From: Tahibacter aquaticus
GTDB taxonomy: Bacteria > Pseudomonadota > Gammaproteobacteria > Xanthomonadales > Rhodanobacteraceae
DNA: 64,000 nt
Reading direction: 5' to 3'
NCBI RefSeq assembly: GCF_004363655.1
Contig: NZ_SNZH01000023.1
Location: 1-64,000 of the forward strand
A program made the position numbers and the translations under genes. The notes below the pieces were generated by a model that was given only the letters and a program-made list of their open reading frames with translations, was not told the origin of the DNA and ran no database searches. Below, piece by piece: positions 54,695 through 63,371 of this stretch. How positions within the stretch are numbered: position 1 is the stretch's first letter; each line of letters starts with the position of its first letter.

Positions 54695-56386
54695 TTATCG
54701 GCGCGGTGCAGCGAGCGCGGCGCGCTCGCCTTGCCGGCGCGTGCTCGGCGAAGCCGTGCCAGCCGCAGGCGCGGCGTTCCGCGCGACCGGCGCGTCGCCG
54801 TGCAGTTCGAAATCGTCCTTGAACAGCGACACTTCGCTCAGCAGCGATACGTGCGGCACACGCTGGAAGGTGGGGCCGAAGTACGACAGGTTCTTCCAGT
54901 CGCCGGCCGGACTGGTCGGCCAGTTCACCCAGTTGGCCGTATCGACGTAGCGGTTCAGGCTGAGCTGCAACGGCATGGCGCCGCCCGTGCCGGTCGGTTC
55001 CACCACGCTGACGAAGTACGTGCCCGGCGCCAGGGTCTGCGGCCCGCCGACGAATTTCACGTCGTATACGCCGCCCCGGTACGAACTGACGATCGCCTCG
55101 GTGGTGGCGATAAGGCCTGCCGGCTTGCCGGTGCCGTCGGTCGCGCGCAGATTCGCCACGACGTTCTGTCCCGGCCAGGAAGAGGGCGGATCGGGCGGCG
55201 CCGGATCGGTCACCGTGCCCAGGCCGAAGCGGATGCCTTCGAACGACGCAGTCTGGCCCAAGGTGTACGACGTACCCAGCTCGCCGCCGTTGCCGGCACC
55301 GATGCCCAGCGTGCCGGTAACGGCGCCTTCGTGGCGGCTCCACTCGTTGCCGCCGATCGTGGTCAGGCTGGCCTGCAGCAGATTGTTGGCCGGATCGTTG
55401 TCCGCGGCGTTCTGGTCCGAGGTGACGGCATAGCTCACGCTCCAGGTGCCCGCCGTGCCCAGCGCGAACGCGGGCGTGAAGGCAATGTTCGCGGTGGCGC
55501 CCGGCGCCAGCGACGGCGCGCCGGATGCGGTCAGCGGCGAACCCTGCGGCGAACCGTTGAGTGCCGGCTGGGCGCTGCCCGCCACTGTGGTGAACGTCGT
55601 GGTGCCGATGTTGGACGCCACGACCTTGAAGTTCGCATCGACGCTGATTCCCGCCGGCACGCGCGGATAGTCCACGGCGAAGCCGGTTGCCGCCACGGCA
55701 GCCAGATCGGTCGTCGTGCTGATCACCTTGATGTCGTCGACGACGAGCAGGAACTTGTCGTTCGCGTTGTTGCGGAAGCCGATATAGATCGTCTGATTGG
55801 CGTAAGGCAGAAGATCCACGGTGTGGCTGGTCCAGACCGCCGCCTCGCCGGGCGTGGAAAACACCACGGTACTGTTGGTGATCTGGTTGCCGATCGTGCC
55901 GGTGCCGCCCGTGGGCACGGTCGGCGCGGCCATCACGCGCACTTCGTAGCCGTCGAGGTAGAGCGCGTCGTAGTTCTTGGCGCGCCAGGACAGTGCGCCG
56001 CCGCTGGCCGGGATCGGACCGATCGCCGGCGTCCACATCCAGTCGTTCGCGGCACCGGCCGGGGCGTACCACGAGGTGCTGAATGCCACGCAGTTGTTGA
56101 CGTCCAAACCGTCGCCACCGAAGTCCTCGCGCACTTCCCACGCCTCGTTGACGTAAGAAACGTTCGCCGCCGGTGTGCGGTTGTCGACATTGCGCAGCAG
56201 CCAGCCGGCCGGAAACGGATAAGTACCTGGACCGCCCGGACCCGAGCAACGCAGCACCGGCTGCTGGGTATCCGGATCGATACGGGTCTGGAAATCTTCG
56301 AGGAACAACGTGGCCGCCATCGACGACGACGAGAGTACGAGAGCAACAGCCGCAGCCAAGGCATGACGGCGCAACGATGTGGACAT
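54695..56386 (-). CDS. Secreted choice-of-anchor J domain protein
   Basis: A 563-aa exported protein. The signal peptide (AAAVALVLSSSSMAA) is followed by a choice-of-anchor J/cleaved-adhesin-like domain (residues about 25-215): TLFLEDFQTRIDP, FGGDGLDVNNCVAFSTSWY, WTPAIGPIPASGGALSWRAKNYD, IGFRNNANDKFLLVVDDIKV. An Ig-like domain (about 220-335) and another beta-rich domain follow. Near the C-terminus, SLFKDDFELHG is the short tail common on exported Xanthomonadales proteins, followed by about 30 low-complexity residues. It has no catalytic signature, so a surface or adhesive role is likely. The TPR sulfotransferase gene begins 20 bp downstream. Confidence 0.8.
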   Translation of the reverse strand: MSTSLRRHALAAAVALVLSSSSMAATLFLEDFQTRIDPDTQQPVLRCSGPGGPGTYPFPAGWLLRNVDNRTPAANVSYVNEAWEVREDFGGDGLDVNNCVAFSTSWYAPAGAANDWMWTPAIGPIPASGGALSWRAKNYDALYLDGYEVRVMAAPTVPTGGTGTIGNQITNSTVVFSTPGEAAVWTSHTVDLLPYANQTIYIGFRNNANDKFLLVVDDIKVISTTTDLAAVAATGFAVDYPRVPAGISVDANFKVVASNIGTTTFTTVAGSAQPALNGSPQGSPLTASGAPSLAPGATANIAFTPAFALGTAGTWSVSYAVTSDQNAADNDPANNLLQASLTTIGGNEWSRHEGAVTGTLGIGAGNGGELGTSYTLGQTASFEGIRFGLGTVTDPAPPDPPSSWPGQNVVANLRATDGTGKPAGLIATTEAIVSSYRGGVYDVKFVGGPQTLAPGTYFVSVVEPTGTGGAMPLQLSLNRYVDTANWVNWPTSPAGDWKNLSYFGPTFQRVPHVSLLSEVSLFKDDFELHGDAPVARNAAPAAGTASPSTRRQGERAALAAPRR

Positions 56387-56979
56387 GAGATCCCCTGAAA
56401 ATGAAGTGACGAACGTAGCAATCGACGCCTGCGCATGAGTCCGCGCCTGTTCCCTGCCAGCCCGTAAACGGCCACAGCAGGGACGAGCGGACCATTACGT
56501 CCGACGAGGACCATAGCAAAAAACACGGCGCCGCCGTATCGGACAAAAGACCTGATTCGCCATCGACGGGCGCAGAACATGCGCAGAAACGGCGATTCTC
56601 GCGGCGTTCGCCGCAGCGACTGCCGCCTGCTGCGGCAGACCCACCGAACATCCAAGCGCAGAGTCGTGTCTGCAGCAATCATTCGTTCCGTTCGATGAGC
56701 TGTCGATCTGGCGCAGAAGACGCACTTCGATGCCGTGACGTCCTACGCGATGGCCTGCGCCATGCGATCGACCGGCAGTGCCGTGGCGGTCCGATGCAAT
56801 AGCCAGCAAACCGCGGCGCCTCATCGCGCATCGAAGCGAAGGCGCCGACCGATCCGGCGCTAGCGGCTGCGCGCGTCGACGTCGACGGGAAACCGATCCA
56901 TCGATCGCCGGCAGGCATCTCCTGGCGCGCAGCAACCGTCAACCACCCTGTCAATGGCGAGTTCGCCGGAGGAAGATTC
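56387..56979. other. Divergent intergenic region with nothing recognised
   Basis: 593 bp between the anchor-J gene (minus) and the beta-lactamase-like gene (plus). No gene remnant, repeat or clear promoter is visible. GGAGGA before 56980 is the ribosome site of the plus-strand gene. Confidence 0.4.
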
Positions 56980-58098
56980 ATGCTGTCTGGAAAGTACCGC
57001 GCCACCGCGTTCGTCGTTGCGGCCTTGCTGCTGATTCCCGGCCTTTGCAGCGCGGCCGGCGACGTCGATGCCGCGAACGAACACACCCGGCAATTCGTCC
57101 GGCAGACGATGAAAGAGCAGCGCATACCAGGCCTGCAGATCGCCATCGTCAAGGACGCGCAGATCGTACTGTCGGAAAGCTATGGCCTGGCCAATGTCGA
57201 AGACCGCATCGCGACCAGCAAGACCACGCTGTTTCCCATCAATTCCGCCACCAAGTCATTCGCCGGCGTTGCCCTGATGCAGCTGGCCGAAGCCGGCCTG
57301 GTCGATCTCGATGCGCCGGTCTCGCGCTACCTGGACGATCTGCCCGAGGCATGGCGCGCGGTGCGGGTGCGCCAGTTGCTGGCGCATACCTCAGGACTTC
57401 CCGACATCGTCGGCGCGCAAGGCTTGATCGGCGGCGGCGGCGAAGCCGAAGCGTGGAAGGCGGTGAAGGCACTGCCCATGGATGCGCCCATCGGCGAGCG
57501 CTTCGCTTACAACCAGACCAACTATGCCTTGCTGGGCCAGATCATCGCCCGGCAGAGCAAGATGCCGCACGAGCGTTTTTTCGCCGAGCGCCAGTTCGCG
57601 CCGGCCGGCATGCACACCGCGACGTTCGGCGACGGCTATGACCTGGTCGCGAATGCTGCCTCGGTTTATATCTATTCCCGCTCCCGCCCGCTGGCAGCCG
57701 GCGACGGCGACCGCCTGGTGCATTGGTTCGACGATCTGCCAGGCGGCCTGCGCGCCGGCAGCGCGATGAAAACCACTGCCGACGAAATCGCGCACTGGCT
57801 GGTCGCACTGGACCAGGGCCGGCTGATCAGCACGGACAATGTCCAACGCATGTGGACATCGGAAAAGCTCAACAGCGGCGAGGACGCGGGCTGGGCCGCC
57901 GGGTGGCCGGTACTCGACACCACGCCCGGCAAGCGGCAGGTTGCCGGCATCGGCGGCGGCCGTTCCGCCTTCGTGGTGTTTCCCGACGACGGCCTCGCGG
58001 TCGTCGTGCTGACCAATCTGGTGGGATCGAACCCGCAGCGCTTCATTCCCAGCATCGCGGCATTCTACCGGACGGCGCAGAAGATTCCCGCACCGTAA
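56980..58098 (+). CDS. Serine beta-lactamase-like hydrolase
   Basis: A 372-aa exported protein of the AmpC/DD-peptidase/esterase family. The signal peptide is FVVAALLLIPGLCSAA. The catalytic motif is S89-A-T-K92 (INSATKSFAG); the second motif reads Y177-N-Q-T-N-Y, a common variant of YxN in non-lactamase members. The third motif region is GIGGGRSAF in place of HxG or KTG. These departures favour a peptidase or esterase over an antibiotic-hydrolysing enzyme. GGAGGA precedes the ATG by about 6 nt. It is a different subfamily from the 466-aa protein at 30037-31437 and lacks that protein's C-terminal domain. Confidence 0.83.
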   Translation: MLSGKYRATAFVVAALLLIPGLCSAAGDVDAANEHTRQFVRQTMKEQRIPGLQIAIVKDAQIVLSESYGLANVEDRIATSKTTLFPINSATKSFAGVALMQLAEAGLVDLDAPVSRYLDDLPEAWRAVRVRQLLAHTSGLPDIVGAQGLIGGGGEAEAWKAVKALPMDAPIGERFAYNQTNYALLGQIIARQSKMPHERFFAERQFAPAGMHTATFGDGYDLVANAASVYIYSRSRPLAAGDGDRLVHWFDDLPGGLRAGSAMKTTADEIAHWLVALDQGRLISTDNVQRMWTSEKLNSGEDAGWAAGWPVLDTTPGKRQVAGIGGGRSAFVVFPDDGLAVVVLTNLVGSNPQRFIPSIAAFYRTAQKIPAP

Positions 58099-58188
58099 GC
58101 CGTCTTTGGTTTTGCATCGAGCGGCCGAAACCGCGACGGAACCGCGACAAGGCGGCACCGTTCCGACACTCGGGCGCGTGGGCAGGCT

Positions 58189-58482
58189 TCAGCGATACAA
58201 CTCGACCACGCTCATCGTACCGCCGACCAGCATCACGCCATTCCACTGCAAGGTCTTGCCCGCAGGCGGCGCATCGCCTTGCAGGGTCAGCACAGGTTCG
58301 GCGGGGATGTGGTCGTCCACTTCGACAAAGGTCGCCATGTTCTTCGGCGTACCCGGCTTGTTCGAGGTCTTCAGCACCGTCACCTTGTTTTCCACAAATT
58401 TGGAACCGCCGGCTTCTTCGTCGGCGATCAGCGAGGCGATGGCGGCTACGGCGAGATTGGTCGGAATCGTGCGGTAGTACAT
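58189..58482 (-). CDS. Small protein of unknown function
   Basis: A 97-aa protein starting MYYRTIPTNLAVAAIASLIADEE, with a mildly hydrophobic N-terminal helix that is probably not a signal peptide. The remainder looks like a small beta domain (ENKVTVLKTSNKPGTPKNMA, then VMLVGGTMSVVELYR). GGAG lies 7 nt before the ATG. It sits 37 bp downstream of a lipoprotein gene on the same strand and is likely in one transcript with it. I do not recognise the family. Confidence 0.6.
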   Translation of the reverse strand: MYYRTIPTNLAVAAIASLIADEEAGGSKFVENKVTVLKTSNKPGTPKNMATFVEVDDHIPAEPVLTLQGDAPPAGKTLQWNGVMLVGGTMSVVELYR

Positions 58483-58519
58483 GGCAATCTCCGTCAGAGG
58501 ATGCGGCGGCGCAACGCGA

Positions 58520-59485
58520 TCACGGGCTGCAGTCGACCAGCACGCCGGCCCTGGCCAGCGCGGCATTGATGCTGGCCACGCCCTCGGGCGTCGCATCGCG
58601 ATTGAGCTGGCGGATGCGCTCGGCGATCTTGTCCGCATCGGTTTTCTCATCGGCCGGGACATCGATCTTCAACGCGGCCGCCGCGGTCAGCAGATTGGCC
58701 GCCGTGCGCTTGGCATTGCTGGCGAACAGGCTGCGCGTCGAGCAGGCCTTGCTGCCGCGCACACCGGGCGGCAGCGGAATGATGTCGCGGATCTGGCCTT
58801 CGGAAAGCTGCTGCGCTTCCTTGGCCGTGGCCTGTACGTAGCCGATGGCGGCGAGCAGGCTTCCGGCACGCTCGTAGGCAATCAGGTCGGCATAGGCGTC
58901 GCTGGCGGTGTATTCGGCCATGTCCTGATTCATGCCGCGCACTATCGTCAGGCGCACGGTGGCGCGGTTGGCGTCCATCGCCGATACCAGCGCCAGCACG
59001 GTCTGTTCGTAGTACAGCGTCTGGTCGACGATGGCACTGCCACCCGCCAGCAGCGTGCCGGCGGCGGCGTAGTTGGTTTTCGCCGCAACGCCGTCGGTCA
59101 GCGTGCCGGCCACGCCCAGGGCGAGACCGGCCAGGCCGGTGGCCAGATCGGTCAGCGTCTTTTCCTCGCGCAGGCCGTTGATGTAGGTGACATAGGCCTG
59201 GTCGATCATCATCAGGCGGCGATCGAGCAGAGCATTGCGCTGCTCGGGACTGGCCGCCGCCAGCAGTTCCTGGCCCGCCGCCGGCAGGCTGCTGGGCGTG
59301 CCCAGCGCCGCCTGGTTCAGCGTGCTGTGCGGCCCGCCGCGGATGGAATGGCCGCAGCCGGCCAGAATCCCGGCCAGCACCAGCAGCAGCGCAGACTGAA
59401 AAACACGCGCGCTCCAGTATCCGGCCCGTCGTGACCAGGCGTAGCAGCGCTGCTCGGCGGCGTGCGAAAGCAATCGATTTTGCAT
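58520..59485 (-). CDS. Lipoprotein of unknown function
   Basis: A 321-aa lipoprotein. A long basic n-region precedes the hydrophobic LLLVLAGILAGC; L-A-G-C is the lipobox with Cys44 lipidated. AGGAG lies 6 nt before the ATG, which supports the long n-region. The mature protein is helical: RRLMMIDQAYVTYINGLREEKTL, a glycine/alanine-rich hydrophobic pair (LATGLAGLALGVAGTLTDG, AGTLLAGGSAIVDQTLYYE), and a C-terminal helix TDADKIAERIRQLNRDATPE. The hydrophobic pair could insert in a membrane. It is first in a two-gene unit. Confidence 0.65.
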   Translation of the reverse strand: MQNRLLSHAAEQRCYAWSRRAGYWSARVFQSALLLVLAGILAGCGHSIRGGPHSTLNQAALGTPSSLPAAGQELLAAASPEQRNALLDRRLMMIDQAYVTYINGLREEKTLTDLATGLAGLALGVAGTLTDGVAAKTNYAAAGTLLAGGSAIVDQTLYYEQTVLALVSAMDANRATVRLTIVRGMNQDMAEYTASDAYADLIAYERAGSLLAAIGYVQATAKEAQQLSEGQIRDIIPLPPGVRGSKACSTRSLFASNAKRTAANLLTAAAALKIDVPADEKTDADKIAERIRQLNRDATPEGVASINAALARAGVLVDCSP

Positions 59486-59999
59486 GGCTGGCTCCTGAGT
59501 GACAGACCGGCGGCGTAGGCAATGCGGGGGTCTGCGCCTGCTCCACGCAGCCGGGCCGGCCGCGCCGGCCCGTCACCGTGCCGGACGATGCCGGGGTGCC
59601 GGACTACAGTGCTGGCCTTGCAGGCTGCGGCAGTTCCCCCTGCCCATGAAAACAGTATGCGGACGAAGAATAACTGCTCGGGTAGACAAAGCTACTTTCA
59701 TCGAAAAATATTTTTACGATGGCCTGCGGTGCGGGCCATTGCAGCCGGAAGTTCGTGCGCACGCCGGCACCGCGCAGGACAGGCGCACAAAATCGCTCGC
59801 CGCCCTGGGCGCCGGCCGACCCGCCGGTTGCCCGGCCCGCGACTGCCGCCGAACGGGTGCGCTGGGGCGCGCGAACCAGCGCGGGCTCGCCCTACCCTGC
59901 TCCGCGCGACAGCGGGAAAACGCGCTGAATCGGCGTACTGCCGCATCGCTGCCGCAGCGTCGCGGCAGGTGCCCGGGGCAGAAACAACCCCCTCGATCA

Positions 60000-60028
60000 T
60001 TAGCAATTTGTACATTAACGTTCATAAT
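60000..60028 (+). promoter_or_regulatory. Sigma-70-like promoter for the amidohydrolase gene
   Basis: TTAGCA (60000-60005, 4/6 to TTGACA) and CATAAT (60023-60028, 5/6 to TATAAT) are separated by exactly 17 bp in an AT-rich patch within GC-rich DNA. Transcription would start near 60035 and leave a leader of about 220 nt. Confidence 0.55.
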
Positions 60029-60200
60029 ACACTGCAACGTGCGCACAGCCGCGGTACTTCCGGCCGGCCACTACATATCGAGACCGCGATAGGAGGCAAC
60101 CTCGAATTCCGCTTGGTCTGCAAAATGGTGCCTATTGCCCAGACTTCCCTGCTGCATGCCTTGCCGGCCCGGCTGCATGCCGTCGCCGTTCGTCATCGCC

Positions 60201-60221
60201 ACAGGTGCACCCCGCACCTGT
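60201..60221 (+). promoter_or_regulatory. Perfect inverted repeat in the amidohydrolase leader
   Basis: ACAGGTGC (60201-60208) and GCACCTGT (60214-60221) pair perfectly around ACCCC, ending 32 nt before the start codon. It may be an operator or an RNA hairpin near the ribosome site. Confidence 0.4.
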
Positions 60222-60253
60222 GCCTGCCTACCCGAACCGAAGGACTTGCCGCA

Positions 60254-62071
60254 ATGCGAATCGCTGCTCTGTTCGTTGCCGTCCTGACAACCGCCGCCAT
60301 GCCGCCGGCGGGAAATTCTGCACCTGCCACGACCATCTACAGCGGCGGCAAAATCGTCACGATGAATCCGGCGCAGCCGAGCGCGGAGGCCGTCGTCGTG
60401 CAGGATGGGCGCATCGTCGCCGTCGGCTCGGCCGCCGATGCCAGACGCGATCATGCGGATGCGGAACTCGTCGACCTGGCCGGCAAGACCTTGCTGCCGG
60501 GCTTTATCGACGGCCACAGCCATTTTTCCCAGGCCGCCATCAGCCTGTCCTGGGTGAATGTGTCGCCACCGCCGATCAGCAGCGGCGCAGACGCAAAAAG
60601 CGTAGTCGATCTGCTGAAGAACAGCGCCGCCTACAAAGCCGTGCTGGCCGCCCGCGCAGCCGGCAACGCCAACGCGATACTGATGGGCTTCGGCTACGAC
60701 GACTCCATCGCCAGCATGCCCTGCTACGACAGTTCGTCGACGCCATGCCGGCGCGGACTGACCCACGACGACCTCGACGCCGCCTTTGCCGATATCCCGG
60801 TGATTCTCGTACATGTCTCCATGCACGGCGGACTGCTGAACAAGGCGGCACTGACCACTTCGTTCGGCGGCAAGCCGGCGATTGGACTCGCGCCCACCAG
60901 CCCGCTGTATGCCGATTCGCAGCGCAAACCGGCGCCCAACGACAAGGAGCTGGTCGGCATCCTGATGGAAACACCCTGGCTGGCGCTGGTTTCCAGCCTT
61001 CCGCCAATTACGCAGGACGCCTTCAGCGCCAGCCTGGACGGTGCCCAGCAGCTGTATGCCAGCTACGGCTATACCACGCTGCACGACTCGCCTATCGACC
61101 CGAATATCCTGCCGCTGTACTTCGTTGCGGCCGGCCAGAAAAAGCTCTATCTGGACCTGGTGGGCTACAGCGACCCGGTCACGTTCTTTCAACCGGCCAT
61201 TCTGCAGACCGATTTCCGCGGGCCCTACGCCAACCATTTCCGGCTGGCGGGCGTAAAGACCATCGTCGACGGATCGCCGCAGGCGCGCACCGCGCTGTTC
61301 CAGCAGCCTTATGTCGGCACCGGCCCATCCGGCCTGCCGTTCTGGCGCGGCAATCCGCCGAGTACCAACCAGCAGGAATTGAGCGTGCTGCTGTCCACCG
61401 CCTACCAGCACAAGGCGCAGGTGCTGGCCCACATCAACGGCGACGCCGCCGTGGAAATGCTGCTGATCGCCCATCGCGACGCCGGCGCGCCCAAGGGCAT
61501 GCGCACCACGCCGATCCATGCGCAATTCGTCAATCCCGCGCAACTGGCGCAGTTTGCCGAATACGAATTCACACCCTCGTTCTTCACCGCCCACGCCTAC
61601 TACTGGGGCGACATCCACCGCATCAATCTCGGCAGCAAACGCGCCGATTTTCTCAGTCCGATGAAATCGGGCAACCGCCTCGGACTGCACATGACCAACC
61701 ACAGCGACTTCATCGTCACGCCGCCGGATCCGCTGTTCATCCTGTGGAGTTCGCTGCGACGGGTTTCGCGCAGCGGCGCCGTAATCGGAGCGAGCGAACG
61801 GCTGACGCCGGCCGAAGGACTCAAAGCCCTAACCGCCGACGGCGCCTATCAGTATTTCGAGGAAACGACCAAGGGCACGCTGGCACCCGGCAAAGTCGCC
61901 GACTTCGTCATCCTCGACGGCAACCCGCTGGAAATGGCCGACCGGCCCGACGACATCCTGCGCATCGCCGTGCTGCAGACCGTCAAGGACGGCAAGACGG
62001 TGTTCACCTGCGCTACGCCGTGTGCGCCGCGGCGCGCAGTCGATCTGATTCTGGCGGGAATGAAAAAGTAG
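60254..62071 (+). CDS. Exported amidohydrolase, YtcJ-like
   Basis: A 605-aa metal-dependent hydrolase of the amidohydrolase 3 (YtcJ-like) family, with a signal peptide (IAALFVAVLTTAAMPPAG) suggesting periplasmic location. The metal-binding HxH is H88-S-H90 in LPGFIDGHSHF. Other family features are the N-terminal strand TTIYSGGKIVTMNPAQPSAE, the central KTIVDGSPQARTALF, HINGDAA, and the closing TKGTLAPGKVADFVILDGNP. The family cleaves C-N bonds in varied small molecules; the substrate is unknown. AAGGA lies 9 nt upstream of the ATG. A promoter is proposed at 60000-60028. Confidence 0.85.
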   Translation: MRIAALFVAVLTTAAMPPAGNSAPATTIYSGGKIVTMNPAQPSAEAVVVQDGRIVAVGSAADARRDHADAELVDLAGKTLLPGFIDGHSHFSQAAISLSWVNVSPPPISSGADAKSVVDLLKNSAAYKAVLAARAAGNANAILMGFGYDDSIASMPCYDSSSTPCRRGLTHDDLDAAFADIPVILVHVSMHGGLLNKAALTTSFGGKPAIGLAPTSPLYADSQRKPAPNDKELVGILMETPWLALVSSLPPITQDAFSASLDGAQQLYASYGYTTLHDSPIDPNILPLYFVAAGQKKLYLDLVGYSDPVTFFQPAILQTDFRGPYANHFRLAGVKTIVDGSPQARTALFQQPYVGTGPSGLPFWRGNPPSTNQQELSVLLSTAYQHKAQVLAHINGDAAVEMLLIAHRDAGAPKGMRTTPIHAQFVNPAQLAQFAEYEFTPSFFTAHAYYWGDIHRINLGSKRADFLSPMKSGNRLGLHMTNHSDFIVTPPDPLFILWSSLRRVSRSGAVIGASERLTPAEGLKALTADGAYQYFEETTKGTLAPGKVADFVILDGNPLEMADRPDDILRIAVLQTVKDGKTVFTCATPCAPRRAVDLILAGMKK

Positions 62072-62699
62072 CTATTGACACTCGTTGGAAACAGCACATC
62101 ACCGAATTGCAGCGGCAAGTGATGGCAGTGGCCGGGAGAGTGATCTCCCGGCCATTGCGGGAAACAGCAGCCTGCGATGGCGATATACCGCCAGGGTTGC
62201 GACGACGGAGAACCAAGCACTCCGCATACCCGACCGCACGTTCTGGCAGACGGCATTTTCTGGGTGCCGAAGTCATTGCCAATTGCCATACCCCGCCTGG
62301 AACGTTTTCGAGATCCGTTGTGATCACGCGAACGTATTGCCGTCGGGATGCGCGCATGCGCGCGTTGCGTTCCTGGCGGCGGCAGACAATACCGCATTGA
62401 TTACTTTAGCCACTATTGTGCCTATCGCGGTTTGTCATGACTGGGCTGCAAATGCCCGCACCGGCGTCTCTATGATGCCGCCCATCGGCCATTGATCGCC
62501 GCTTCGCCGTATCTGCGCCACGGATTTGCGGCATCACTCGCGCGCCGACCTCGCCTCGCCACCGCTGTGCCGTCGGATAGCGGTCGGAGACGCTCGCACG
62601 ACGAGGGCCGAGCCTGCCCGGCGCAGGGCGAGCGGCATCTGCAATCGCTCGCCAGATCCCCCTCCAACATCGACAAAACAGAAATTTTAGGAATTTGCT
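62072..62699. other. Amidohydrolase downstream region
   Basis: 628 bp without a supported gene. It holds a strong hairpin at 62129-62154. The long minus-strand frame across it and the next genes is antisense artefact. Confidence 0.45.
62129..62154 (+). terminator. Terminator-like hairpin after the amidohydrolase gene
   Basis: TGGCCGGGAGA and TCTCCCGGCCA form a perfect 11-bp stem with a GTGA loop, 57 bp after the stop. No T-run follows, so it may protect the mRNA end or act with Rho and may not be a full intrinsic terminator. Confidence 0.5.
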
Positions 62700-63311
62700 G
62701 TGGAACACACTGGAAAAAACTCGTTGCAAGATCTCAGTAGCATCGGCCGCGAAATCGGCACCGGCCGATTGCGCAGCGTGGCAACGGCAGTACGCGCCGT
62801 AATCGCCTTGGCTGCTGTGTTTGGCGCATCCAGCGCCATGGCCCAAGGCGGCATTTGCCTTAGCGACTGCGGCGATAGCTATCCGGGCGGCTGGGACATT
62901 TATGGCGGCGGAGGCGCAGGTGGCGGCACCGGCGGTATTGGCGGTGGCGATCCCTGCGGATGGGGTGGCTGCGGTGGCGGCGACGGTCCGTCGGACCAAG
63001 GAGGCGGCTACGGTCCCGACCTCATGCCGGTAGGCGGCGTCGTGCATTCCGTAGACAATAACCAGTACAGCCAGAATCCGGCCACTTGCCAATCCACGCC
63101 GGACGAACGCATGACCCACGCATCGCAGGACATCGCGCTCTACTACTCCGAACATCAGTTCAGTGTGCGCATCGGACACATCATGGAGGTCGAGTACGAC
63201 GACGGCAGCAAGGAGCGATACATCCTCACGTCGCGTCCCAATTCGACCATGGGCGAGATATGGCTGGAACGCGTTCCCGGCAGCATGAGCGGCTGCTCCA
63301 CCGGCGCCTGA
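62700..63311 (+). CDS. Exported glycine-rich protein of unknown function
   Basis: A 203-aa protein starting at GTG 62700 with AGGAA 8 nt upstream. An N-terminal stretch of about 30 residues precedes a signal-like core (AVIALAAVFGASSAMAQ). The mature region opens with cysteines (GICLSDCGDSY), then a glycine-rich low-complexity segment of about 40 residues (GGGGAGGGTGGIGGGD type). The C-terminal domain contains DIALYYSEHQFSVRIGHIME and DGSKERYILTSRPNSTMGEIW, which looks beta-structured. I know no family. The next gene, 60 bp downstream on the same strand, is also an exported or anchored unknown, so they may form a unit. Confidence 0.68.
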   Translation: MEHTGKNSLQDLSSIGREIGTGRLRSVATAVRAVIALAAVFGASSAMAQGGICLSDCGDSYPGGWDIYGGGGAGGGTGGIGGGDPCGWGGCGGGDGPSDQGGGYGPDLMPVGGVVHSVDNNQYSQNPATCQSTPDERMTHASQDIALYYSEHQFSVRIGHIMEVEYDDGSKERYILTSRPNSTMGEIWLERVPGSMSGCSTGA

Positions 63312-63371
63312 TGCGCTTCCTGCCCTGAAATAAGGCGCCGTCCATCCTTGGCCGGCGTCATCCGGATCATT

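Larger units (their letters stand above)
59486..60253. other. Amidohydrolase upstream region
   Basis: 768 bp of divergent intergenic DNA. It contains AT-rich patches at about 59665-59715 and 59995-60035, a sigma-70-like promoter and a perfect hairpin, listed separately. An in-frame ATG at 60125 would add 43 residues with no signal-like character, so I keep the later start. Confidence 0.5.

Noticed and set aside
30037-58098. Antibiotic-resistance reading of the two beta-lactamase-like genes
   Set aside because: Both belong to the broad AmpC/DD-peptidase/esterase family; one lacks the usual YxN and HxG/KTG motifs and the other has an esterase-type C-terminal domain, so resistance cannot be claimed.
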